NCBI GenBank assembly: GCA_020061545.1
Contig: JAGUYA010000047.1
Location: 1 to 5,270, forward strand
Direction of reading: 5' to 3'
Origin: Candidatus Omnitrophota bacterium
GTDB lineage: Bacteria > Omnitrophota > Gorgyraeia > Gygaellales > Profunditerraquicolaceae
DNA: 5,270 nucleotides
How positions within the stretch are numbered: the first letter of the stretch is position 1; every line of letters starts with the position of its first letter. The notes under the pieces are model-generated. The model did no database searches. It saw only the letters and a program-made list of their open reading frames with translations, and was not told where the DNA came from. Shown piece after piece: positions 1-5,270 of this stretch. Position numbers and translations under genes: made by a program.

Positions 1-257
1 GGCACTTTTATCTCTCTACCTATAATATAAGGTCGCCTACCCAATAGTCTTTTTAAGTCTTGTTCTAAAATCTGAGTAACATCTGGCACGACGCTACAGA
101 TTATCGCATCACGGATTTTTTTCTGGCGGAATATCTTTTTAAGGCAGGTTTGGTATTTTTTCTCTTTTGTAGGAACAACCAGTCTTTTGCGTAAACGATT
201 TCCTATAAATAACCCCAAACTTATATTTGTATTACCTATATCTATAGCTAATAACAT
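1..257 (-). CDS. coaX: Type III pantothenate kinase, N-terminal part (runs off the window)
   Basis: CoaX phosphorylates pantothenate with ATP, the first committed step of coenzyme A synthesis, in the cytoplasm. The ATG at 257-255 opens a stop-free frame to the window edge, 85 complete codons of a protein normally about 250-260 residues long. The start reads MLLAIDIGNTNISLGLF, which is the N-terminal strand and phosphate-binding loop (D-x-G-N-T-N) of the type III, ASKHA-fold family. Around residues 53-58 ICSVVP matches the conserved S-S-V-V-P segment. The start is secure because the DIGNTN motif lies five residues in, as is usual for the family. No good Shine-Dalgarno is visible: the nine bases before ATG are AAAAAAGAT, and immediately upstream is the outer arm of a palindromic repeat. 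It follows uvrB by 90 nt on the same strand, so it may be read through from the operon. The catalytic C-terminal half is not visible. The DIGNTN start argues against other ASKHA kinases. Confidence 0.93.
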   Translation of the reverse strand, partial: MLLAIDIGNTNISLGLFIGNRLRKRLVVPTKEKKYQTCLKKIFRQKKIRDAIICSVVPDVTQILEQDLKRLLGRRPYIIGREIKV

Positions 258-266
258 ATCTTTTTT

Positions 267-339
267 AGGGACAGGTCCCGATGCAATCGGAGAAGTGTCC
301 CCCGGGGACACTTCTTGCTTTAGCTAGGGACCTGTCCCT
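267..339. repeat. Nested palindromic (REP-like) repeat between uvrB and coaX
   Basis: Outer arms of 13 bp at 267-279 and 327-339 are perfect reverse complements (AGGGACAGGTCCC and GGGACCTGTCCCT). Each outer arm is also a small palindrome (GGGAC-2 nt-GTCCC). Inside lies a second perfect inverted repeat, AGAAGTGTCCCC at 291-302 and GGGGACACTTCT at 304-315. A 5-bp stem, CCGAT-GCA-ATCGG, occupies 278-290. The whole 73-bp block can therefore fold into one long cruciform or into a row of short hairpins. It starts 8 nt past the uvrB stop codon and ends 9 nt before the coaX ATG, filling the gap. Neither strand has a T-run after the stems, so it does not look like an intrinsic terminator. Similar GGGACAGGTCCC-type sequences recur as intergenic repeats in other bacterial genomes, by my recollection. 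Copy number here cannot be judged from one window. Confidence 0.85.
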
Positions 340-347
340 GTTAACTG

Positions 348-2321
348 TTAATGGCTAATAGCGCCTTTTAACTCCTTAATTTTATCTCTCAAAAGGGCTG
401 CTTTTTCAAACTGTAAGTTCCTCGCAGCCAGCTCCATCTCGTATTCTAATTCTGAGAGGTATTTATTTAACTCGTACTCGTCTTTGCTCTGGCCGGTTAA
501 ATCTGCCACGAATTCCTCCGACTCTTCTAAATCCTCAATCCCCTGCTTTATTGCCTTCTGAATGGAACGCGGCGTAATCTTATGTTTTCTATTAAATTCT
601 AACTGCATCTTTCTTCTTCTATTACTTTCAGCAATTGCCTTTTGCATTGAGCCGGTGATGGTGTCCGCATACATGATGACAGTTCCGTTTATATTACGGG
701 CAGCGCGGCCGGCAACCTGAATCAAAGAAGTTGCTGAGCGCAAGAACCCTTCCTTATCTGCATCTAAAATCGCCACCAGTGAAACCTCGGGTAAGTCCAG
801 GCCTTCCCTAAGTAAATTTATCCCCACTAAACAATCGAATTCTTTCTGTCTTAATTCCCTGAGGATTTTTGAACGCTCGATGGTTTCTATCTCGGAATGT
901 AAATATCTTACCTTTAAACCCCTCTCTTGTAAATAAGTACTTAAATCTTCCGCCATTCTTTTAGTCAAAGTGGTCACTAAAACCCGTTCGTTTCTAAGAC
1001 CGCGCTTTTTGACCTCTTTGATTAAATCCTCAATTTGGCCGGAAGTTTGTTTAACTATAATCTGGGGGTCCACTAAACCCGTGGGCCGGATAATCTGTTC
1101 AATAACTTTAGCCTGACTCTTTTTTATTTCGTATTCATCAGGCGTGGCAGAGACGAATATCTCTTGTTTTACTAAACTCTCGAATTCCGCAAACTTTAAA
1201 GGCCGGTTATCCAGGCATGAAGGTAGCCTGAAACCATATTCTACCAAAACCTCTTTTCTGGCGCGGTCTCCTTCGTACATACCCCTTATCTGGGGTATGG
1301 TTGCGTGTGACTCATCGATTACGGTTAAAAAATCCTGCGGAAAATAATCAATTAAGCAATACGGCCGGCAGCCTCCAGCTCTTCCGGAAAGGTGTCGTGA
1401 ATAATTTTCAATGCCGTGGCAATAGCCGATTTCCCTCAACATCTCCATATCGTATTTGGTCCGCTCCTGGAGGCGTTGTGCCTCTAATAATTTATTTTTG
1501 CTCTTTAAGAACTCAAGCCTATCCTCTAATTCCCATTCTATAGATTTAAGTGCGGTTTCCAGTCTATCACCAGAGAATATGAAATGCTTGGCAGGATATA
1601 TTGCTACCTTATCCAATGAATTTAGGATTTCGCCGGAGACAGGATGTATCTGGGAAATTTTTTCTATCTTATCGCCAAAAAGTTCTATCCGCAGGGCTGT
1701 TTCTTCATATGCAGGGAATATTTCCACTATGTCTCCCCTTACTCTTAATCTACCCCGGATAAGCTCGTAATCATTTCTCTCGTATTGTATTTGAATAAAT
1801 CTTAAAATTAAAGTATCGCGGGATATAACCTGTCCCTTCTCAATGAAAACAAGTAAATCCCGATAGTCATCGGGTGAGCCCAGGTTATAAATACAGGATA
1901 CCGAAGCGACAATCAGGACATCCCGACGCGACATAAGCGAACTCGTTGCCGAAAGTCTCAGACGGTCCAACCTATCATTGATGGAGGCATCCTTTTCTAT
2001 GTAGGTATCTGTGGAAGGTATATATGCCTCTGGTTGATAATAATCGTAGTAACTCACAAAATACTCCACAGCATTGTGCGCAAAGTATTCCTTAAATTCT
2101 GAATATAACTGTGCAGCTAAGGTTTTATTATGAGAGATTACCAGGGTGGGTAAATTTATCCTCGCAATAACATTGGCTAAAGAAAAGGTCTTTCCGGAAC
2201 CGGTAACTCCCAGAAGCGTTTGGTAGCGATTCCCCGATAAAATTGATTCAGTTAGTTCTTTTATTGCCTTTGGCTGGTCGCCACAAGGCTCAAACTTCGA
2301 AACTAGCTTAAATTTATCCAC
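348..2321 (-). CDS. uvrB: Excinuclease ABC subunit B (UvrB helicase-like damage verifier)
   Basis: UvrB receives damaged DNA from UvrA, inserts its beta-hairpin between the strands to verify the lesion, and recruits UvrC for incision. With the GTG start at 2321 the protein is 657 residues, normal for the family. Visible motifs are the Walker A loop GVTGSGKT (38-45), the beta-hairpin [12 protein letters not shown] (91-102), Walker B DESH (336-339), SATP (391-394), and motif [11 protein letters not shown] (about 535-543). A C-terminal UVR domain at about 617-652 ([24 protein letters not shown]) contacts UvrC. The start is ambiguous. A TTG at 2345 would add eight residues, but it lacks a ribosome site and extends past the usual N-terminus. 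The GTG gives [16 protein letters not shown], which fits known UvrB starts, and overlaps the upstream stop codon by 8 nt (GTGGATAA), suggesting translational coupling. The Shine-Dalgarno before the GTG is weak. The stop is TAA at 350-348. All catalytic motifs appear intact. Confidence 0.97.
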   Translation of the reverse strand: MDKFKLVSKFEPCGDQPKAIKELTESILSGNRYQTLLGVTGSGKTFSLANVIARINLPTLVISHNKTLAAQLYSEFKEYFAHNAVEYFVSYYDYYQPEAYIPSTDTYIEKDASINDRLDRLRLSATSSLMSRRDVLIVASVSCIYNLGSPDDYRDLLVFIEKGQVISRDTLILRFIQIQYERNDYELIRGRLRVRGDIVEIFPAYEETALRIELFGDKIEKISQIHPVSGEILNSLDKVAIYPAKHFIFSGDRLETALKSIEWELEDRLEFLKSKNKLLEAQRLQERTKYDMEMLREIGYCHGIENYSRHLSGRAGGCRPYCLIDYFPQDFLTVIDESHATIPQIRGMYEGDRARKEVLVEYGFRLPSCLDNRPLKFAEFESLVKQEIFVSATPDEYEIKKSQAKVIEQIIRPTGLVDPQIIVKQTSGQIEDLIKEVKKRGLRNERVLVTTLTKRMAEDLSTYLQERGLKVRYLHSEIETIERSKILRELRQKEFDCLVGINLLREGLDLPEVSLVAILDADKEGFLRSATSLIQVAGRAARNINGTVIMYADTITGSMQKAIAESNRRRKMQLEFNRKHKITPRSIQKAIKQGIEDLEESEEFVADLTGQSKDEYELNKYLSELEYEMELAARNLQFEKAALLRDKIKELKGAISH

Positions 2322-3543
2322 ATCCGTATTTCTTACATACCTCAATAAGATATTTTACTGCATCTTTATCTCTTAGCTCACCTAAAGTAAAAGCTGCAGC
2401 TGCTACCATATCTGGATCATCCAGAAATAGGGCTTGGCGCAAAGCAGGTAAACAAGCCTTTTCTCGCAATTCCCTGATAATAAACGGTGCATCTTTATGC
2501 AATGAATTTTTACTATCAGTAACGGCAGATATAAGTATTGAGGTTAAACTTTCCCCATTTACTCTGTAACTAAAACTAATTTCTAAGTTTTCTGATGATA
2601 AAACATCGATTTTTAACCTGACCAATGCCTTATCCAACAATTCAGAAACGTATGGTTTTAATATCATCAGGGCTCTGGCTGCCTGCATTCTTACAAAAGT
2701 TGAATTCTCCGGTGCAACAATTTCTTTTAGAGCAACCGGCAGTACCTCGATTTTTTTAAGATTGGCTAAAGCCACATAGGAACTTCCCCGCAAAAATTCA
2801 TCTTTTGCTTTTATATCTTGCCAAAGAAGATTGATTATTGACTGGTCTCCGAGTAGGATTAAAGCATCTTTTGCGCTGGCGCGCACCTTTACATCCTTAT
2901 CGTTCAATCTTTTATTAAGTTGGGGAACCGCCTTGGTATAGCCAATTTGGCCTAGCGCAAAACAAGCGGCTTGCCGTACTTGAGGATTTTTATCTTCTAA
3001 TACCTGGACACTATAATCAGCAGCTTGATTAAATTTATTTCCTCCTAATGCTACCAATGCTTTCGTCCGCACAAAATCACTATCATCCTTTAACAGCACC
3101 TCGAATATATTAGATAAATATCTATTTCCAAAAGTACCCAATTGTTCCACCGCATTACCCCTTATCTCTGGCTTTTTATCTTTAAGAAAATTAAGCAACG
3201 CATCTTCTCCGATTCCCTCTAACCGGAGCAAGGCCGTAGTAGCAATAATCCTTACAAAATAATTATCATCTTCGGTTAAGTTCTTTAACATGGGAATCGC
3301 ATCTTTGTCATTTAAGTAACCCAGGGCTTCGGCAGCATAAGCACGAATGAAAAACTCTTTGTCCGCAAGACCTTTAATTAAAGTATTCTTGATTTCCGGA
3401 TCACCCCTGATCTTACCTAATGCCATAAGCACCTCACTGCAAACAAATATCCTTGAAGGATTTATTTGTGCCTGTGCCGCAAGGGTATACCAAAATAACC
3501 ACATAAAAATAAATATGGCGATTACTACTAAGACTTTCTTCAT
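2314..3543 (-). CDS. Exported HEAT-repeat (PBS-lyase-like repeat) protein, function unknown
   Basis: This 409-residue protein has an N-terminal signal sequence: KK at 2-3, a long hydrophobic run at about 4-21, and a plausible signal peptidase site after AQA (23-25). Export to the periplasm, or retention as an N-terminal membrane anchor, is therefore likely. The rest is a helical solenoid of about 31-residue units with the pattern (F/V)-V-R-x-x-A-x-x-A-L-G-x-(L/I)-x-D-x-x-A-(I/V)-P-x-L. Units can be read at about 35-63, 64-94, 95-124, 125-155, 156-185, 186-216, 217-247, 248-280 and 281-309. A less repetitive stretch follows at 310-348, and two more units complete the protein at about 349-409. 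Such solenoids normally serve as protein-binding scaffolds; no catalytic residues are recognisable. Despite the Pfam-style name, a bilin lyase role is not supported. The start is firm: ATG with AGGAGGG seven nt upstream. The gene lies 16 nt after nadC, and its end overlaps the uvrB start, so it is probably co-transcribed with both. Confidence 0.9.
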   Translation of the reverse strand: MKKVLVVIAIFIFMWLFWYTLAAQAQINPSRIFVCSEVLMALGKIRGDPEIKNTLIKGLADKEFFIRAYAAEALGYLNDKDAIPMLKNLTEDDNYFVRIIATTALLRLEGIGEDALLNFLKDKKPEIRGNAVEQLGTFGNRYLSNIFEVLLKDDSDFVRTKALVALGGNKFNQAADYSVQVLEDKNPQVRQAACFALGQIGYTKAVPQLNKRLNDKDVKVRASAKDALILLGDQSIINLLWQDIKAKDEFLRGSSYVALANLKKIEVLPVALKEIVAPENSTFVRMQAARALMILKPYVSELLDKALVRLKIDVLSSENLEISFSYRVNGESLTSILISAVTDSKNSLHKDAPFIIRELREKACLPALRQALFLDDPDMVAAAAFTLGELRDKDAVKYLIEVCKKYGCG

Positions 3544-3550
3544 TTCTCTG

Positions 3551-3557
3551 CCCTCCT
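3551..3557 (-). promoter_or_regulatory. Strong Shine-Dalgarno of the HEAT-repeat gene
   Basis: On the minus strand the sequence reads AGGAGGG, then a 7-nt spacer, then ATG at 3543-3541. It occupies most of the 16-nt gap after the nadC stop and fixes the start of the HEAT-repeat gene. It is the strongest ribosome site in the window. Confidence 0.85.
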
Positions 3558-3559
3558 TT

Positions 3560-4510
3560 TTATAAAATCTCTAAACTTATATCAACTGAATTTACAGAAT
3601 GGGTTAATGCTCCGATAGAAATCATATCTACGCCGCAAGAAGCAACCTTCTTAACATTTTTTAGGGTGATCCCGCCGGATGCCTCAAGTTTGGGTATTTG
3701 GTGTTTGGTTTTTCCGCCGTAGGCGGATCCGCCTTCGGCGGAAGGTGTTTGGCTATTCCTGATGGAAACTGCTTTTTTCATATCTTTTATACTCATATTG
3801 TCCAACATAATTATATCTGGTTTTAGCTTTAAGACCTCTTTAAATTCTCTTAAATTTTTCACTTCTACTTCAATTCTAATTGAATTAGAAATTTTTTCCC
3901 TAATTCGTTCAATAATGTATTTTAGATTTGTAGTTTGGGATTTGGAAATTGGGATTTGTTTAGGATTTGGAAATTGGGATTGGGGATTTATGAGTTTGAT
4001 ATGATTATCCTTAATTAATATCATTTCATCCAATCTCATCCGGTGGTTATGCCCGCCGCCAATTTTTACTGCGTATTTCTGAAGCTCTCTTAAACCTGGG
4101 ATGGTCTTGCGCGTATCAAATATTTTTGCTTTATAAGGCCTTACTGCATTTACATACTTTCTTGTTTCTGTGGCGATACCGCAAAGCAGGCACAGGTAAT
4201 TTAACGCTGCCCTTTCTGCGCTTAATATTGAACGGGCGTTACCTTCAATGCGCGCAATAATTTTGCCTTTTTTTATTTTCTGGCCATCTAAAACCCGTGG
4301 CTTAAATTTTATATTTTTATCCTGGACCCTAAATACCTCGGCCGCTATACTCAAACCACAAATCACACAATTTTCTAAGGCTTTTAAGACTGCCTGCGCA
4401 TACTTATCTTTGGGAATAATTGCTGTAGTACTAATGTCTCTCTTTCCTATATCTTCCTTCAGGGCTCTCTTTATGATATCCTTTATTTCCAGCTTCCTAA
4501 AGTAATTCAC
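3560..4510 (-). CDS. nadC: Quinolinate phosphoribosyltransferase (decarboxylating) with two inserted loops
   Basis: NadC converts quinolinate and PRPP to nicotinate mononucleotide, CO2 and pyrophosphate in de novo NAD synthesis. The 316-residue product shows the family motifs in order: LKEDIGKRDISTT (17-29), AERAALNYL and GIAT (98-114), DTRKTIPGLR (132-141), KIGGGHNHRMRLDE (149-162), ILIKDNHI (164-171), IEVEV (213-217), IMLDNM (234-239), LEASGGI (275-281) and GVDMISIGALTHS (293-305). The substrate-binding Arg, Lys, His, Glu and Asp positions of these motifs all seem present. The usual length is about 280-300 residues. The excess lies in two loops, residues about 174-196 (PNPK and IPISK peptides) and about 252-274 (SAEGGSAYGG core), both encoded by repeat DNA and both in frame. 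The start is GTG at 4510, supported by AGAGGA six nt upstream, and it overlaps the valS stop by 14 nt. The stop is TAA at 3562-3560. Because the conserved motifs on both sides of each insert are intact, I infer the enzyme is active. Confidence 0.96.
   Translation of the reverse strand: MNYFRKLEIKDIIKRALKEDIGKRDISTTAIIPKDKYAQAVLKALENCVICGLSIAAEVFRVQDKNIKFKPRVLDGQKIKKGKIIARIEGNARSILSAERAALNYLCLLCGIATETRKYVNAVRPYKAKIFDTRKTIPGLRELQKYAVKIGGGHNHRMRLDEMILIKDNHIKLINPQSQFPNPKQIPISKSQTTNLKYIIERIREKISNSIRIEVEVKNLREFKEVLKLKPDIIMLDNMSIKDMKKAVSIRNSQTPSAEGGSAYGGKTKHQIPKLEASGGITLKNVKKVASCGVDMISIGALTHSVNSVDISLEIL
3689..3757 (-). repeat. Composite A/C-rich repeat segment carrying the palindrome in nadC
   Basis: This is the approximate extent of the second extra segment of NadC (residues about 252-274), judged by where the conserved motifs resume. 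On the coding strand the DNA around the palindrome reads CCAAACACC, palindrome, AAA, CCAAACACC, AAATACCC. It is thus A/C-rich and purine/pyrimidine-biased, like the other insert at 3923-3991. Boundaries are inferred from the family pattern and could shift by several codons. Confidence 0.55.
3712..3743. repeat. 32-bp near-perfect palindrome inserted in frame in nadC
   Basis: The block is centred on GGATCC at 3725-3730. The left half (TTCCGCCGTAGGC) and right half (GCCTTCGGCGGAA) are reverse complements except at one position. Each half is also a small hairpin: CCGCC-GTA-GGCGG and CCGCC-TTC-GGCGG. On the coding strand it encodes SAEGGSAYGG in nadC, between the DNM and LEASGG motifs. All three frames in this orientation are free of stops; in the opposite orientation one frame contains TAG. 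It is far more GC-rich than the surrounding gene. A 9-bp sequence, GGTGTTTGG, occurs at 3700-3708 and again at 3744-3752, flanking the palindrome. Repeats of this CCGCC..GGCGG type are, by my recollection, scattered through many candidate-phylum genomes. Confidence 0.88.
3923..3991 (-). repeat. A/C-rich direct-repeat insert in nadC
   Basis: Two perfect 19-nt copies of GGATTTGGAAATTGGGATT (plus strand) lie at 3938-3956 and 3963-3981, offset by 25 nt. Related fragments (GATTTGTAGTTTGGG, GGGGATTTATG) surround them. On the coding strand they read AATCCCAATTTCCAAATCC. Because 25 is not a multiple of three, the two copies are translated in different frames, giving the FPNPK and IPISK peptides at NadC residues about 180-190. 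The segment separates KDNHI from IEVEV, where most NadC proteins have a shorter linker. Repeat copies are seen directly; the outer limits are approximate. Confidence 0.75.
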
Positions 4511-5270
4511 GGTACATCCTCTGTAAACGCCTTAGGGAATTCTTTAATTCTTCTATGCTTTCTTTTTCTTTTTCTACTACTTCTTTCGGTGCTTTTTTGA
4601 GAAACTCGGGATTTTTTGCTCTCTGTTCTTTTGCATTCTTAATCTTTTCCAGTTCATTTATTTTTTCTTTTATTTTATGCTTTTCTTTACTAATATCAAG
4701 GAGCCCGCTAAAATGCAAATATATGTCGATATCTTCGATTACAGCGCTAACAGTGGCGGAACCGGCCTTTAGACTCGAATCCAAGATTTTTAAAGCTTCT
4801 AATTTAGCCAAGTTGGTGATTAAATCGGAATTATTCTCAATAAGCTTGTGCTTGAATTTTGTATGGGGATAAACAGAAACCACAACTTTTTGGTCAGGCT
4901 CCAGTTCAATCGAGCTACGCAAATTCCTTATTTCTTTAATCACCTCAAATATGGATTGTACCTGTTCTTCTAGTTTTTTATCAATCATCTCATCCTGTAT
5001 ATGCGGCCAAGATTGAATCGTAATAGTTAGACCGTCGTGCGGCAATCTCTGCCAGATTTCCTCAGTGACAAAGGGCATAAAAGGATGTAGAATTCTTAAG
5101 AATTTCTCCAGGACCTTATACATAACCACCTGATTCTGTCTATCCTTTATATTTGGTTTAATTATCTCTAAATACCAGTCGCAGAATTCATGCCAGAAAA
5201 ATGCATACAATATATTTGCCGCCTCATTAAATTTGTAAAGGTCTAATTTTTTGGTGACTTCTTTTAAGAC
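4497..5270 (-). CDS. valS: Valyl-tRNA synthetase, C-terminal part (start lies outside the window)
   Basis: ValRS charges tRNA-Val with valine in the cytoplasm. The frame is open from the window edge at 5270 to TAG at 4499-4497, giving 257 residues of a protein usually about 880-950 long. Visible residues 10-100 are the helical anticodon-binding domain: LDLYKFNEAANILYAFFWHE (9-28, nearly the ValRS consensus), FCDWYLE (29-35), HPFMPFVTEEIWQRLP (62-77), and IQSWP (85-89). After a small alpha/beta section (about 110-190) comes the C-terminal coiled-coil arm at about 192-256, with the signature NPEFLKKAPKEVVEKEKE (220-237). This arm grips the elbow of tRNA-Val and distinguishes ValRS from IleRS and LeuRS. 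The catalytic and editing domains, with HIGH and KMSKS, are upstream and not seen. The gene extends past 5210; a TTG there is only an internal Leu codon. Its last 14 nt overlap nadC, so nadC is likely translationally coupled to it. Confidence 0.96.
   Translation of the reverse strand, partial: VLKEVTKKLDLYKFNEAANILYAFFWHEFCDWYLEIIKPNIKDRQNQVVMYKVLEKFLRILHPFMPFVTEEIWQRLPHDGLTITIQSWPHIQDEMIDKKLEEQVQSIFEVIKEIRNLRSSIELEPDQKVVVSVYPHTKFKHKLIENNSDLITNLAKLEALKILDSSLKAGSATVSAVIEDIDIYLHFSGLLDISKEKHKIKEKINELEKIKNAKEQRAKNPEFLKKAPKEVVEKEKESIEELKNSLRRLQRMYRELL
4517..4522 (-). promoter_or_regulatory. Shine-Dalgarno deciding the GTG start of nadC
   Basis: On the minus strand AGAGGA is followed by the 6-nt spacer TGTACC and then GTG at 4510-4508. 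It lies inside the final codons of valS and supports the GTG start of nadC with a 14-nt gene overlap. Confidence 0.7.

Noticed and set aside
291..315. Intrinsic terminator after uvrB
   Set aside because: The stem is strong, but neither strand has a run of T after it; on the minus strand an A-run follows the outer arm before coaX.
1144..1770. Plus-strand open frames opposite uvrB (and similar ones opposite nadC, valS and the HEAT gene)
   Set aside because: They lie wholly antisense to well-conserved genes, have no recognisable motifs or ribosome sites, and overlap one another.
2314..3543. HEAT-repeat protein as an AlkD-like DNA glycosylase or a bilin lyase acting with uvrB
   Set aside because: The N-terminal signal sequence implies export, and no catalytic residues or family-specific motifs of either class are visible. 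Only generic HEAT units are seen.
3874..3890. Perfect AT-rich inverted repeat TTCTAATT-G-AATTAGAA inside nadC
   Set aside because: It encodes part of the region leading into the conserved IEVEV strand in AT-rich codons, is short, and has no further symmetry; chance is the simplest explanation.
3938..3981. CRISPR array
   Set aside because: There are only two 19-nt copies separated by 6 nt, inside a coding sequence, without spacers of CRISPR size.
3560..4510. nadC as a pseudogene because of the two inserts
   Set aside because: The frame is uninterrupted, both inserts are in frame, and the conserved motifs before, between and after them are intact.

Overview
The window is a compact bacterial segment in which every recognisable gene lies on the minus strand, so transcription runs from high to low coordinates. 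In that order the genes are the 3' part of valS (valyl-tRNA synthetase), nadC (quinolinate phosphoribosyltransferase), an exported HEAT-repeat protein of unknown function, uvrB (nucleotide excision repair), and the 5' part of coaX (type III pantothenate kinase). Spacing is operon-like: valS and nadC overlap by 14 nt, nadC and the HEAT gene are 16 nt apart with a strong Shine-Dalgarno in the gap, and the HEAT gene and uvrB overlap by 8 nt with the preferred GTG start. Only the uvrB-coaX gap (90 nt) is sizeable, and a nested palindromic repeat fills most of it. No stretch longer than 300 bases lacks a gene. I see no RNA gene, CRISPR array, transposase or clear promoter.

The five genes form no single pathway. 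valS serves translation, nadC and coaX serve NAD and coenzyme A synthesis, and uvrB serves DNA repair. This is a core housekeeping cluster held together by co-transcription. The HEAT-repeat protein is the only gene without an assignable role. Its N-terminal signal sequence places it outside the cytoplasm, so a direct link to UvrB is unlikely.

The unusual content is repetitive DNA. (1) A nested palindrome of GGGACAGGTCCC/GGGACCTGTCCC outer arms around an AGAAGTGTCCCC/GGGGACACTTCT inner hairpin sits between uvrB and coaX. (2) nadC, at 316 codons, is longer than the usual 280-300. It carries two in-frame extra segments in loops between conserved motifs. One is encoded by an A/C-rich direct repeat (PNPK/IPISK-type peptide). 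The other is encoded by a near-perfect 32-bp palindrome (SAEGGSAYGG peptide) embedded in similar A/C-rich repeat DNA. This resembles the protein-invading palindromic elements described in Rickettsia, though the sequence is different.

Organism: moderately AT-rich DNA, GTG starts, short overlaps, and repeats of the CCGCC..GGCGG and CAAATCCCAAATTCC types suggest an uncultivated bacterial lineage such as Omnitrophota or a candidate-phylum relative. This is inference from repeat style and gene order. A search with the UvrB or ValS protein would decide it.
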